A stretch of 64,000 bases of DNA from positions 4,464,001-4,528,000 of the forward strand of contig NZ_AP026738.1 of assembly GCF_002157685.2 (NCBI RefSeq), given 5' to 3'. This document shows positions 50,065-59,425 of the stretch, one piece after another (the stretch's first letter is position 1; each line of letters begins with the position of its first letter). This stretch comes from Comamonas thiooxydans. Its GTDB lineage: Bacteria > Pseudomonadota > Gammaproteobacteria > Burkholderiales > Burkholderiaceae_C. The notes under the pieces were generated by a model that saw nothing but the letters and a program-made list of their open reading frames with translations, had not been told where the DNA came from and searched no databases. The position numbers and the translations under genes were made by a program.

Positions 50065-51081
50065 CTAGCTTTGCAGGCCCTCGGTCACCGTGGGATAGCG
50101 TAGCCTGAGTCGCAATTCATGCTTGAGCCGCTGATTCGACAGTCGCCGCGACTCGCTCATGAAACTCAGCAGGCTCGCAGGCAGTTCTGTCTGCGCCTGC
50201 TCGCGCGAAATGCGCGGCGGGCGGGCCAGGCCGTAGAGATCGGCCGCCAGATCGAAGTAATCCCCCATCTTCAGCTGCGTGTCGTCGCTGGCGTGATAGA
50301 TGCGCTGCGCCTTGCCGCGCCACAAGGCGAGCAGGCAGGCACGTGCCAGATCGTCGGCATGAATATGGTTGGTATAGACGTCGTCGTCGGCCTGCAGCAC
50401 GGCCGTGCCTCGCTGCAGCCGGGCGCGGGGCGTTCCGCCCTCACGATCGGGGGCGTAGATGCCGGGAATGCGCAAGATGCTGGTCCGCAGACCCGAGCGA
50501 CCGGCAAAGCGCACCGCGAGCTCGGCATTCACGCGGCGCTGCGCTCTGGCAGTCGTCGGCGCGACGAATCGGGTTTCGCTCACCCACTGCCCCTTGCAGT
50601 CGCCATAAACGCCAGAGGTCGATGCATAGACCAGGCTGCGCGGCAGGCTGCGCAGGCGCAGCGCCCGCAGCAGCGCCGTGCTGCGGGTGTCGAGCCACCA
50701 GCGCTCATCCCCGGCAGCCGGTGCCGGTGGCGGAGCCAGATGCAGCACCCGCGTCGCGATACCGGCCAGCCTGCGCAGGCTGGCCGGATCATCCAGATCC
50801 CCCCACAAAGGCCTCACGGCCTGGGCATGCAGTTGCTCGGCCCGCTCCGGATTGCGGCTCAAGGCCAGCACCTGGACTGCCTGCCTGCCGCGGCCTGAAG
50901 TGGCCAGCAATCGGGACACGCGCTGACCCACATCGCCGAGGCCGACGATCAATAGACGTTCACGACGAAAGCGCGCTGGCAGCGCGCCCAATGGGCTTTG
51001 GTTTGAGGGCAAAATCGGGACCTGCTGCGTACAAGTTCTAAGGAGCCACTGGCGTTGCTGCGACAGCAGCAGCGCCGACAA
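50065..51081 (-). CDS. NAD-dependent epimerase/dehydratase-like protein (YeeZ-like)
   Basis: A Rossmann-fold short-chain dehydrogenase-like protein of about 300 residues (338 in the open frame). LLIVGLGDVGQRVSRLLATS (about 43-62) is the NAD-binding motif; LVYASTSGVYGDCKGQWVSE has the Ser/Tyr region, and NHIHADDLARACLLALW follows. No ATG lies in the first 45 codons. The frame begins at a TTG at 51081, and a TTG at 51012 with AGCAGG upstream is a better start. The substrate of this YeeZ-type family is unknown. It is divergent from the ferredoxin reductase. Confidence 0.8.
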   Translation of the reverse strand: MSALLLSQQRQWLLRTCTQQVPILPSNQSPLGALPARFRRERLLIVGLGDVGQRVSRLLATSGRGRQAVQVLALSRNPERAEQLHAQAVRPLWGDLDDPASLRRLAGIATRVLHLAPPPAPAAGDERWWLDTRSTALLRALRLRSLPRSLVYASTSGVYGDCKGQWVSETRFVAPTTARAQRRVNAELAVRFAGRSGLRTSILRIPGIYAPDREGGTPRARLQRGTAVLQADDDVYTNHIHADDLARACLLALWRGKAQRIYHASDDTQLKMGDYFDLAADLYGLARPPRISREQAQTELPASLLSFMSESRRLSNQRLKHELRLRLRYPTVTEGLQS

Positions 51082-51122
51082 AAAAGGCTGCCGGATACGC
51101 CTTCAAGGATAACCAAAACGTC

Positions 51123-52169
51123 ATGACCGAGATTGCCCACGCTTCGTTTGAAATTACCGTCCAGCCCAGCGGACGTGCTTTTGCCACTCAGGGCGCTGAA
51201 ACCATTCTGGCCGCGGCCATTCGCACCGGCGTCGGCCTGCCTTATGGCTGCAAGGACGGTGCCTGCGGCTCCTGCAAGTGCAAGAAGCTCAGCGGCGAAG
51301 TCAGCCACGGTACGCACTCGGACAAAGCTCTGACAGCCGAAGAGGAAGCTGGCGGCTATGTGCTGACCTGCTGCGCCACGCCTCACAGCGATGTGGTGCT
51401 GGAGTCACGCCAGGTCACGGACGCCAGCTCCTTCCCCATCAAGAAGATGCCCGTGCGCGTGGCCGCGCTCGAGAAGAAGTCGCATGACGTGATGCAGGTG
51501 CGCCTGCAGCTGCCGGCCAGCGAGAAGTTCCGCTACCACGCCGGCCAGTATGTGGAGTTCATACTGCGCGACGGTGCCCGCCGAGCCTACTCCATGGCCA
51601 CCGCGCCCCATGTGCAGGAGACGGCGCCCGGCATCGAGCTGCATATCCGTCACATGGAAGGCGGCAAGTTCACCGATCATGTCTTCGGCGGCATGAAGGA
51701 AAAGGAAATCCTGCGTGTGGAGGGCCCGTTCGGCAGCTTCTTCCTGCGCGAGGACTCGGACAAGCCCATCATCCTGCTTGCCTCGGGCACGGGCTTTGCC
51801 CCTATCAAGGCACTGATCGAGCATATGCTCCACAAGGGCATCAACCGCCCCGTCACGCTGTACTGGGGTGGCCGCCGCCCCACCGACCTGTATGACGCCA
51901 GCTGGATTGCCGAGCACACGGCCGCCATGCCCCAATTCAGGTATGTGCCCGTGATCTCCGACGCCCTGGCCGAAGATGCCTGGACGGGCCGTACCGGCTT
52001 TGTCCACCAGGCCGTTCTGGACGACTTTGCCGACCTGTCCGGCTACCAGGTCTATGCCTGCGGTGCCCCCATCGTCGTGGATTCGGCCCGCACCGCGTAT
52101 ACCAGCGAACGCGCGCTACCAGCCGAAGAGTTCTACGCCGACGCCTTTACCTCCGAAGCGGACAAGTAA
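51123..52169 (+). CDS. Ferredoxin-NAD(P)H reductase-type flavoprotein
   Basis: A 348-residue three-domain electron-transfer protein. The plant-type [2Fe-2S] ferredoxin domain (1-95) has CKDGACGSCKCKKL and LTCCATP; the FAD domain has RAYSMATAPHV; the NAD domain has ILLASGTGFAPIKALIEHM and ends CGAPIVVDSARTA. It resembles CDP-6-deoxy-3,4-glucoseen reductase (AscD) and oxygenase reductases. It could supply electrons to Rieske oxygenases such as the one at 32621, which has no neighbour reductase, though this is speculative. No operon partners. Confidence 0.9.
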   Translation: MTEIAHASFEITVQPSGRAFATQGAETILAAAIRTGVGLPYGCKDGACGSCKCKKLSGEVSHGTHSDKALTAEEEAGGYVLTCCATPHSDVVLESRQVTDASSFPIKKMPVRVAALEKKSHDVMQVRLQLPASEKFRYHAGQYVEFILRDGARRAYSMATAPHVQETAPGIELHIRHMEGGKFTDHVFGGMKEKEILRVEGPFGSFFLREDSDKPIILLASGTGFAPIKALIEHMLHKGINRPVTLYWGGRRPTDLYDASWIAEHTAAMPQFRYVPVISDALAEDAWTGRTGFVHQAVLDDFADLSGYQVYACGAPIVVDSARTAYTSERALPAEEFYADAFTSEADK

Positions 52170-52289
52170 GAACGCTGTTTTGCGAAAACCCCGATGCATT
52201 CCATGCCGCATCAGGGTTTACGCGCAATTTTCTTGCACAAGTAACCGCCAGTTCCAGAGCCGCTGCAATTTTTTGCACAATAGAGCTCT

Positions 52290-53258
52290 ATGAACCGTAG
52301 AAACAGCCTTCTCTCGGTCATGGCGGCCGTTGCTGCCTTGGCCTCTCCCCTCTCCCAGGCCCAAGAACCCATCCGTCTGATCGTGCCCTATGCGCCCGGT
52401 GGTCCGCTGGACATCACCTCGCGCGCGCTGGCAGAGCGGGTGCGCGATTCCCTGGGCGTCGTCATCATCGACAACAAGGCCGGTGCCGGCGGCAATATCG
52501 GCGCCGATGCCATTGCCAAGGCCCAGCCCGACGGCCTGACCATAGGCCTGGCCGCCACGGCCACCCATGCCGTCAACCCCTGGCTCTATACCAAGATGCC
52601 TTATGACGCGGGCAAGGACTTTGCGGGCATCACCCAGATGGTGCGCGTGCCCAATGTGCTGGTGATGAATGCCGCCAAGGCCGAGCAGCTCAAGATCCAT
52701 AGCGTGGCCGATCTGATCGCCTACGCCAAGAGCCATCCCGGCAAGCTCAACTACGGCAGCGGCGGCAATGGCTCTGCAGGCCATCTGGCAGGCGAGATGC
52801 TCAAGCAAAAGGCCGGCATCTTTGCACTGCACGTGCCTTACCGTGGCGCCAACCCCGCCCAGCTGGCCTTGCTGTCTGGCGAGGTGGACTTCAATATCGA
52901 CAACCTGGCTGCGGCCGCGCCCAATATCAAGAGCGGCAAGCTGGTGGCTCTGGCTGTGACTTCGCTCAACGCCACACCGCTGCTGCCCGGCGTGCCCGCG
53001 CTGTCCAAGAGCTACCCTGGTTTTGCCATCGACACCTGGTGGGGACTGGTTGCCCCGGCCGGCACCCCCAAGCCCGTGCTGGACAAGCTGAGCAAGGCCT
53101 TCAATGATGCCCTGCAAGCACCGGAAACCAAGACCCGCTTCAACGCACTGATGGCCGAACCCGTGGGCTCCACGCCCGCCGAATTCGACAAGTTCATGGC
53201 CGCCGAGCGCGCCAAGTACCAGCCTATCGTCAAGGCCTCCGGCGCCAAGGTCGACTGA
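52290..53258 (+). CDS. Bug/TctC-family periplasmic binding protein
   Basis: A 322-residue solute-binding protein: MNRRNSLLSVMAAVAALASP is the signal peptide, then EPIRLIVPYAPGGPLDITSR, GAGGNIGADAIAKAQPDGLT and LHVPYRGANPAQLALLSGEV mark the Bug family. There is no evident ribosome site before the ATG. It is monocistronic, ending in a strong terminator, and differs from the Bug gene at 40180, so it binds another organic acid. Confidence 0.9.
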   Translation: MNRRNSLLSVMAAVAALASPLSQAQEPIRLIVPYAPGGPLDITSRALAERVRDSLGVVIIDNKAGAGGNIGADAIAKAQPDGLTIGLAATATHAVNPWLYTKMPYDAGKDFAGITQMVRVPNVLVMNAAKAEQLKIHSVADLIAYAKSHPGKLNYGSGGNGSAGHLAGEMLKQKAGIFALHVPYRGANPAQLALLSGEVDFNIDNLAAAAPNIKSGKLVALAVTSLNATPLLPGVPALSKSYPGFAIDTWWGLVAPAGTPKPVLDKLSKAFNDALQAPETKTRFNALMAEPVGSTPAEFDKFMAAERAKYQPIVKASGAKVD

Positions 53259-53276
53259 CGGACCCTGGCGCTGATG

Positions 53277-53313
53277 AAAAAGCCCCGGCAGCCTGACGGC
53301 TCCGGGGCTTTTT
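53277..53313. terminator. Bidirectional terminator
   Basis: AAAAAGCCCCGG, a 13-nt loop and CCGGGGCTTTTT. It serves the Bug gene and may also terminate the converging folK-pcnB transcript. Confidence 0.88.
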
Positions 53314-53371
53314 CATGTAGTTTCAGCCTCAATCGCTTTCCAGGCAAGTGCGAGAAGCTATCAAATCAGAA

Positions 53372-53884
53372 CTACGCTGACTGCTCTATCCACCAGCCCT
53401 GGGCCAGGCTGCGTGCTATGCCCTGGTCTGCCACGGCCTGCAATTGCTCGGTGCTGACGCTTCCAGGCGCAATTTCGGCCAGCGGCAGCAGCACAAAGGC
53501 TCGCTGCCACATGCGCGGGTGGGGAAGGATCAGCTCGGGAGCCTGCGACTGCCGATCACCCCATAACTCGATATCCAGATCCAGCGTGCGGGGTGCATTG
53601 CGGTAGGGACGCTCGCGTCCGGCCTGCTGCTCGATCGCCTGCAGCGCATGCAGCAGATCCAGCGGTTCCTGTTCGGTGCGCAGCAACGCCACTGCATTCA
53701 GATAGTCAGGCCCGGACGAATCAATGGGTTTGCTGCTGTAGAGCGAGGACACGGCCAGCAGCTCGGTCCGGGCCAGCCCGGCCATCGCCGCCACAGCCCA
53801 GGACAAGGTCCGGCGTGCATCGCCCAGATTGGCCCCGAGACCGACGGCAACCGTGTCGGCCGCCAGCGCCACCGGTTTACTCAT
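53372..53884 (-). CDS. folK: 2-amino-4-hydroxy-6-hydroxymethyldihydropteridine pyrophosphokinase
   Basis: Transfers pyrophosphate from ATP to hydroxymethyldihydropterin in folate synthesis. The 170-residue protein has VAVGLGANLGDARRTLSWAV, SSLYSSKPIDSSGPDYLNAV, RPYRNAPRTLDLDIELWGD and LPHPRMWQRAFVLLPLAEI, the FolK signature. ATG 53884 overlaps the pcnB stop region, and the longer frame is out. It is the last gene of the hda-HAD-pcnB-folK group, the usual beta-proteobacterial order. Confidence 0.95.
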   Translation of the reverse strand: MSKPVALAADTVAVGLGANLGDARRTLSWAVAAMAGLARTELLAVSSLYSSKPIDSSGPDYLNAVALLRTEQEPLDLLHALQAIEQQAGRERPYRNAPRTLDLDIELWGDRQSQAPELILPHPRMWQRAFVLLPLAEIAPGSVSTEQLQAVADQGIARSLAQGWWIEQSA

Positions 53885-55442
53885 CACCACCGGCGGCTGG
53901 AGCCGCACCGGCGGATGGTTTGCGGCGACGGCGGCGGCGCTTTTTGGGAGCGGCGGCATCGCCTTCTGCGGCCACCTGATCCAGCGGGCTGTCCTGCTCG
54001 CCTTCGGCTTTTTTCTTGGCCACGCGATGCACCTTGGGAGCCGTCTGCTGCTGGGCACGCTGGCGGGCGCGCTGCTCGTCGCGGGCCTGGGCAATCAGGT
54101 CATCGCGCTGGGCATCGTCGGCCTGCTGGAACTCCTGCCACCAGCTGGCCAGGCTTTCCTCGACCTCGCCGATATCGGCACGCAAGCGCATGAAGTCAAA
54201 ACCGGCACGGAAGCGCGGCTGCGCCACCATGGAGTGCGGAGTGGCTCCGGTGCGCTTGTCAAAGCGCGGCTGCATGACCCAGATCTCGCGCATATCGGCA
54301 GCCAGCTTGCCCCGGCCCGAGACATCGCCGATACGCTGATCGAACACCTCGTCAATCGACTCCTGCAGTGCAGGAAAAGGGTGATAGCTCTTGGCCAGAC
54401 GCTTTTCCCAGCCCTGCTTGACGTCCTGCCACAGCACGCAGGCCAGCAGGAAGCTGGGCGCCACGGGCTTGCCTTCGGCCACGCGGCGGTCGGTGTCCAT
54501 CAGTGCGGCCTGCACGAAGGGATGGTCGGCACGCTCCATGACCACGTCCAGCAGCGGATAGATGCCGCGCGACAGACCCAGTTCCTTGAGCTGTGCCACC
54601 GAGGCCAGCGCGTGACCGGTCTGCAGCAGCTTGAGCATTTCGTCGAACAAGCGGCTTTGCGGCACTTCCTGCAGCAGCGGCTCGCACTCGACCAGAGGCT
54701 TGGCGGTCTTGGCTTCGAGCTTGAAGCCCTTGCTGCTGAGCTTGGCGGCAAAGCGCACGGCACGAATGATGCGCACCGGGTCTTCGCGATAGCGCGTGGC
54801 CGGATCGCCGATCATGCGCAGCACCTTCTTCTTGGCGTCCGCAATGCCGCCGTGATAGTCGACCACGATCTGTGTCTCGGGGTCGTAGTACATGGCGTTG
54901 ATGGTGAAGTCGCGGCGCGTGGCATCCTGGTCCTGCGGGCCCCAGACGTTGTCGCGCAGCACGCGGCCGCTGGCATCCACGGCATGCTTCAGCCCAGCCA
55001 GCTGATTCTTGCTGGTACGTTCATTGCCGCTGACCTGCTCGGCCGCGCTGTTGTCCAGAAAGGCACGGAAGGTGGACACCTCGATGACTTCGTTTTCGCG
55101 GCCGCGGCCATAGACCACGTGCACGATGCGAAAACGCTTGCCGATGATGAAGGCGCGGCGAAACAGGTTCTTGACCTGTTCGGGCGTGGCATCGGTGGCC
55201 ACGTCGAAGTCCTTGGGACGCAGACCCAGCAGCAGGTCGCGCACGGCGCCGCCGACGATGTAGGCCTCGTGGCCCGAGCGCTTGAGCGTCTGCACCACGT
55301 CGATGGCGCGACGGTCCACCAGGTTCGGGTCTATGCCATGCACCTGAACCGGCACTTCCTCACGCTTGCCGAACTTTGGCTTGCGCGAGCGGGGGGCTGC
55401 GGGCGCCTTGCCCAGCAGCTTGTCAATAATGGTCTTGATCAT
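53877..55442 (-). CDS. pcnB: Poly(A) polymerase I
   Basis: Adds 3' poly(A) tails to RNA, tagging it for decay. The 521-residue protein has the nucleotidyltransferase signature EAYIVGGAVRDLLLGLRPKD then FDVATDATPEQVK (catalytic Asp pair), the RNA-binding RFRIVHVVYGRGRENEVIEV region and the flanking helical domains. The C-terminus is a basic, low-complexity tail (PKKRRRRRRKPSAGAAP), typical of beta-proteobacterial PcnB. It overlaps the HAD gene upstream by 4 nt and folK downstream by 8 nt. Confidence 0.95.
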   Translation of the reverse strand: MIKTIIDKLLGKAPAAPRSRKPKFGKREEVPVQVHGIDPNLVDRRAIDVVQTLKRSGHEAYIVGGAVRDLLLGLRPKDFDVATDATPEQVKNLFRRAFIIGKRFRIVHVVYGRGRENEVIEVSTFRAFLDNSAAEQVSGNERTSKNQLAGLKHAVDASGRVLRDNVWGPQDQDATRRDFTINAMYYDPETQIVVDYHGGIADAKKKVLRMIGDPATRYREDPVRIIRAVRFAAKLSSKGFKLEAKTAKPLVECEPLLQEVPQSRLFDEMLKLLQTGHALASVAQLKELGLSRGIYPLLDVVMERADHPFVQAALMDTDRRVAEGKPVAPSFLLACVLWQDVKQGWEKRLAKSYHPFPALQESIDEVFDQRIGDVSGRGKLAADMREIWVMQPRFDKRTGATPHSMVAQPRFRAGFDFMRLRADIGEVEESLASWWQEFQQADDAQRDDLIAQARDEQRARQRAQQQTAPKVHRVAKKKAEGEQDSPLDQVAAEGDAAAPKKRRRRRRKPSAGAAPAAGGDE

Positions 55443-56140
55443 GGTGCTTCGCTAAATAGGTCCACGATGCGCCAGCCGCGTTCCTCGGCCAGGGCACGCA
55501 AGCGCGCATCGGGGTTGGTGGCCACCGGGTGATCCACTTTTTCAAGCAGGGGCACATCGTTCATGGAGTCGCTGTAGAAGGTCGCCTCGACGTCCTCCCA
55601 GCGCAGGCCGCGCTGGGTCAGCCATTCGGTCATGCGCACGACCTTGCCCTCGCGCATATTGGGAGTGCCGGCGATCTCGCCGGTGAACCAGCCACTGCCA
55701 TCACGCACCAGCTCGGTTGCCAGCAGGTGCTGCACGCCGAAGGCATGGGCGATGGGACGCGTCACAAACTCGTTGGTGGCCGAGGTGATGACCACGGTAT
55801 CGCCCGCATCCAGGTGCTGCTGCACCAATGCCAGGGCGGCAGGCTTCATGGCGGGGCGAATCACTTCGTCCATGAAACGCTGGTGCGCAGCCGTGGCCGC
55901 AGCCTCGCCGCGCTGCACCACGGCAGCCGTGGCAAAACGCACATAGTCGGGGATGTTGAGACGGCCGGCCAGATAGTCGTCAAAAAAGGCATCGTTCTGG
56001 CGCCCGAACTCCTCGCGGTCGCACCAGCCGATGGCAATGGAGAACTCGCCCCAGCCATGGTCGGAGTCCAGAGGCAGCAGCGTATGGTCCAGGTCAAACA
56101 GGGCCAGCCTGGGCTTGATAGCCAATTCAGAAGTCGACAT
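55439..56140 (-). CDS. HAD-family phosphatase (SerB-like, HAD-IB)
   Basis: A 233-residue HAD hydrolase. Motif I is LALFDLDHTLLPLDSD with the nucleophile Asp, the cap helices follow (NDAFFDDYLAGRLNIPDY), motif II is VVITSATNEFVT and motif III/IV FYSDSMNDVPLLEKVDH. Family members dephosphorylate phosphoserine, histidinol phosphate or similar. Its gene order with pcnB (ATGA overlap) and hda is conserved in beta-proteobacteria. The exact substrate is unknown. Confidence 0.92.
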   Translation of the reverse strand: MSTSELAIKPRLALFDLDHTLLPLDSDHGWGEFSIAIGWCDREEFGRQNDAFFDDYLAGRLNIPDYVRFATAAVVQRGEAAATAAHQRFMDEVIRPAMKPAALALVQQHLDAGDTVVITSATNEFVTRPIAHAFGVQHLLATELVRDGSGWFTGEIAGTPNMREGKVVRMTEWLTQRGLRWEDVEATFYSDSMNDVPLLEKVDHPVATNPDARLRALAEERGWRIVDLFSEAP

Positions 56141-56197
56141 TCAAATCCAACAAAAAGTGCTGTGGCATGGCCAAAGCGGGGAGCGTGGCCTGAGGCC

Positions 56198-56905
56198 TCA
56201 CTCGGTTTCCAGCATGGTCTTGAGCAGCGGGATGGTGATGGCGCGCTTGTTGCGCAAGGCAAAACCGTCCAGCATGTCCAGCAGCTGCATCAGCGAGCCC
56301 AGATCGCGAGAAAAGCGTCTGAGCATGTAATCCATCACTTCGTCGCTCAGAAACACGCCACGGGCATCGGCTTCCTGACGCAGCACGGCACGCCGCGCCG
56401 ACTCGTCGAGCAGATGCAGCTGATAGACGTGACCCCAGCCAAGGCGGGTGCGCAGGTCCTCACGCATCTTGAGATCGGCCACCGGCAACTGACCCGCAGC
56501 CAGCACCCAGCGCGGCAGGCCGGTGGCGGGGCTGGTGGCATTCACGAACCAGTTGAAGGCACGCGCCTGCTGGAACGGGGTGTAGATATCCACATCGTCC
56601 ATGAGCACGGCGGCCCAGCGCTCGTCGAACTCGGGCGGGAACGGTGTGGATGCATCCATCCAGCCCACCATCGCGCCTTGCTCACGCAAAGCTTCACGCA
56701 CCGCCTTGAGCAAATGACTCTTGCCGGACCCGGCCTCTCCCCAGAGATAGGTGGGTACAGGCGTGCGCGACTGCTGCAGCTGACCGTCGCCCACCCAGTG
56801 ACGCAGATGATCAATCAGCGCGGCATTCGGGCCGACGAAGAAACGCGCAAGCGTCGGGCCGGGCGCCATGCTGATATCCAGAGCCAGCTGCTTCATCTGC
56901 GACAT
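56198..56905 (-). CDS. hda: DnaA regulatory inactivator Hda
   Basis: A 235-residue AAA+ protein homologous to the DnaA ATPase domain. With the DNA sliding clamp it stimulates DnaA-ATP hydrolysis to prevent over-initiation. KQLALDI at the N-terminus is a clamp-binding-like QL motif. Walker A is WGEAGSGKSHLLKAV, Walker B VLMDDVDIY, and the sensor region WVLAAGQLPVADLKMREDLR. ATG 56905 is chosen; 56896 and 56932 are alternatives. It is divergent from purM. Confidence 0.92.
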   Translation of the reverse strand: MSQMKQLALDISMAPGPTLARFFVGPNAALIDHLRHWVGDGQLQQSRTPVPTYLWGEAGSGKSHLLKAVREALREQGAMVGWMDASTPFPPEFDERWAAVLMDDVDIYTPFQQARAFNWFVNATSPATGLPRWVLAAGQLPVADLKMREDLRTRLGWGHVYQLHLLDESARRAVLRQEADARGVFLSDEVMDYMLRRFSRDLGSLMQLLDMLDGFALRNKRAITIPLLKTMLETE

Positions 56906-57252
56906 ACGCGCAGCGCCCCCTTTCCTGGGCATTCAACAGCCCATGCGGCGAAATCTGGCAGGAGATTCATCAGCATCAATGGTGGAAGATACAAAGGCCC
57001 GGACGCGCACTAGATCAGGCCCTGCAATATGCCCTAGCGTGATCACTCGGTAACAAAAGCACCAATTTTAGTCTGCACTCGCAGCCCCCGAGCGGCTTCA
57101 GGCTGATTTTGCCTACTGCCGTTGTTGTAGTCAGGCCATGAATGCTCCAGCAAAACCCTTTGACGCATGTCCGGGCGCCCCCGCTGCACGGGCAAGCGCC
57201 GTAGAATCCCGGGGTTTCCGCCCAGCAGGGCGCCCCCGCACCGGATCCATCG
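56906..57252. promoter_or_regulatory. Divergent hda-purM promoter region
   Basis: No gene in these 347 bp. It must hold the promoters of hda (minus) and purM (plus). No clear PurR-type operator or strong -35/-10 pair was identified by eye. Confidence 0.45.
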
Positions 57253-58305
57253 ATGAGCTCTTCCGCATCCTCCTCTACCCCCATTTCCTACAAAGACGCC
57301 GGTGTTGACATCGACGCAGGCGACGCCCTGGTCGAACGCATCAAGCCCCTGGCCAAGAAAACCATGCGCGAAGGCGTGATGGCCGGCATCGGCGGCTTCG
57401 GCGCCCTGTTCGAAGTGCCCAAGCGCTACAAGGAACCCGTGCTGGTGTCCGGCACCGACGGCGTGGGCACCAAGCTCAAGCTGGCTTTCGAGTGGAATAT
57501 GCACGACACCGTGGGCATCGACCTGGTGGCCATGAGTGTGAACGATGTGCTGGTGCAGGGCGCCGAGCCCCTGTTCTTCCTCGATTACTTCGCCTGCGGC
57601 AAGCTGCATGTGGACACGGCCGCTGCCGTGGTGGGCGGTATCGCCAAGGGCTGCGAGCTGTCCGGCTGCGCGCTGATCGGTGGTGAAACCGCCGAGATGC
57701 CCGGCATGTACCCCGATGGCGAATACGATCTGGCCGGCTTTGCCGTCGGTGCGGTCGAAAAGTCCAAGATCCTCAGCGGCCAGAACGTCAAGCCCGGCGA
57801 CGTGGTGCTGGGCCTGGCTTCGCACGGCGTGCACTCCAACGGCTTCTCCCTGGTGCGCAAGTGCATAGAGCGCGCCGAGGCCCAGGGCAGCGTGCCCGAG
57901 ACTCTGGACGGCAAGCCCTTCAAGGCTGCCATCATGGAGCCCACCCGTTTGTATGTGAAGAACGTGCTGGCAGCACTGGACAAGCACCCCATCAAGGCCC
58001 TGGCCCACATCACCGGCGGCGGCCTGCTGGAAAACATCCCCCGCGTGCTGCCCGAAGGCACCGCTGCCCATCTGAAGGCTGGCAGCTGGCCCCAGACCGA
58101 GCTGTTCGCCTGGCTGCAAAAAACCGCCGGCATTGACGACATCGAGATGAACCGCACGTTCAACAACGGTATCGGCATGGTGGTTGTGGTGGCCGCTGAA
58201 GACGCAGAAGCCACGGCAGCCACACTGGCCGAGCTGGGCGAGAAGGTCTACAGCATCGGCGCCATCACGGAAATCGGCTCCGGCAAGCCCGTTGAAGTTC
58301 GCTAA
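57253..58305 (+). CDS. purM: Phosphoribosylformylglycinamidine cyclo-ligase
   Basis: AIR synthetase of purine biosynthesis, converting FGAM and ATP to aminoimidazole ribonucleotide. The 350-residue protein has [57 protein letters not shown] and [16 protein letters not shown], all PurM signatures. It is followed by an AI-2E-family permease gene at 37 bp and probably co-transcribed with it. Confidence 0.97.
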   Translation: MSSSASSSTPISYKDAGVDIDAGDALVERIKPLAKKTMREGVMAGIGGFGALFEVPKRYKEPVLVSGTDGVGTKLKLAFEWNMHDTVGIDLVAMSVNDVLVQGAEPLFFLDYFACGKLHVDTAAAVVGGIAKGCELSGCALIGGETAEMPGMYPDGEYDLAGFAVGAVEKSKILSGQNVKPGDVVLGLASHGVHSNGFSLVRKCIERAEAQGSVPETLDGKPFKAAIMEPTRLYVKNVLAALDKHPIKALAHITGGGLLENIPRVLPEGTAAHLKAGSWPQTELFAWLQKTAGIDDIEMNRTFNNGIGMVVVVAAEDAEATAATLAELGEKVYSIGAITEIGSGKPVEVR

Positions 58306-58342
58306 GCAAATCTTCATCACAGCCCCTCTACCCCGAGCCTGA

Positions 58343-59401
58343 ATGACGCAGCATTTGCCCGCCCCCATCACTACGCAACCGGGCCCTTCGCCCAAGGTCA
58401 TATTGGCCAGTTACATATTGATGGGAGCAGCATTGCTGCTCGTCATGCATCAGGGAATACTCCCCGGCCTGCTGTGTGTGTGCGTAGGCTTCATGCTTAC
58501 CCGCTCGCTGTCGCGCCTGCTGTCACGCGCCAACCCTCGCGCCTTTGCCAGCAACCAGCTGCCACGCTGGGCCCAGGTGGTTGCCACCACCATCGTGATT
58601 CTGGCACCGCTGGCCCTGCTCAGCGGCGCACTCTCCCAGACCCGAACCTATATCACCGAAGCCCCCGCCCAGTACAAGGAACTGCTGGACTATCTGGCGG
58701 CCACGGTGCTGGAGCTGCGAGAGAAACTACCTTCGGACATTGCCGATCAGCTGCCTGACGGCGCTCAGGAGATTCAAAGCAAGCTGGCCGGCTATCTGGC
58801 CGCCAAGGCCGGTGTGCTGGCCACGGCAGGCAGAGCCTGGCTCACTGGCTTGCTCTATGCCTATGTAGGCCTGATCATCGGCGCGCTGGCAGCCGTTCGC
58901 CCCATCGCCACGCGCCACCCGCCGCTGGTGCTGGCCCTGCAGCAGCGCATCGGTCACTTTGCCTTGGCCTTCAAGCAGATCGTGGCCGCCCAGTTCTGGA
59001 TTGCAGCCTTCAACACGCTGCTGACGTCCGTCTTCCTGTTGGCCATATTGCCGATCTGGAAGCTGCAACTGCCTTACACCCCCGCGCTGATCACGCTGAC
59101 TTTCATCGCCGGGCTGATCCCCATCGTCGGCAACTTGCTGTGCAATGCCGTGCTGACGCTGGTTGGCCTGTCCGTATCGCCCATAGCTGCTGCCGCCTGC
59201 CTGGGCTTCCTGATCCTGATTCACAAGGCTGAATACGTGATCAACGCCAAGGTAGTGGGAACACGCACGCATATGGGCGTATGGGAGCTGCTGGCCGTGA
59301 TGTTTGTGGCCGAGTCCGTCTTCGGCCCCGCAGGTCTGGTGGCAGCGCCGCTGTTCTACGCCTATCTCAAGAAAGAGCTGGAAGCCGCACAACTGGTGTA
59401 A
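58343..59401 (+). CDS. AI-2E-family transporter (PerM/YhhQ-type permease)
   Basis: A 352-residue membrane protein with about seven helices and the family pattern LARVVATTIVILAPLALLSG-like at ATTIVILAPLALLSGALSQT, LITLTFIAGLIPIVGNLLCN and YVINAKVVGTRTHMGVWELL. The name comes from a relative that exports autoinducer-2, but most members have unknown cargo. The order purM-permease-hda is conserved across beta-proteobacteria. Confidence 0.92.
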   Translation: MTQHLPAPITTQPGPSPKVILASYILMGAALLLVMHQGILPGLLCVCVGFMLTRSLSRLLSRANPRAFASNQLPRWAQVVATTIVILAPLALLSGALSQTRTYITEAPAQYKELLDYLAATVLELREKLPSDIADQLPDGAQEIQSKLAGYLAAKAGVLATAGRAWLTGLLYAYVGLIIGALAAVRPIATRHPPLVLALQQRIGHFALAFKQIVAAQFWIAAFNTLLTSVFLLAILPIWKLQLPYTPALITLTFIAGLIPIVGNLLCNAVLTLVGLSVSPIAAAACLGFLILIHKAEYVINAKVVGTRTHMGVWELLAVMFVAESVFGPAGLVAAPLFYAYLKKELEAAQLV

Positions 59402-59425
59402 GCCAGCGGCTTGCCACCAAGGCGC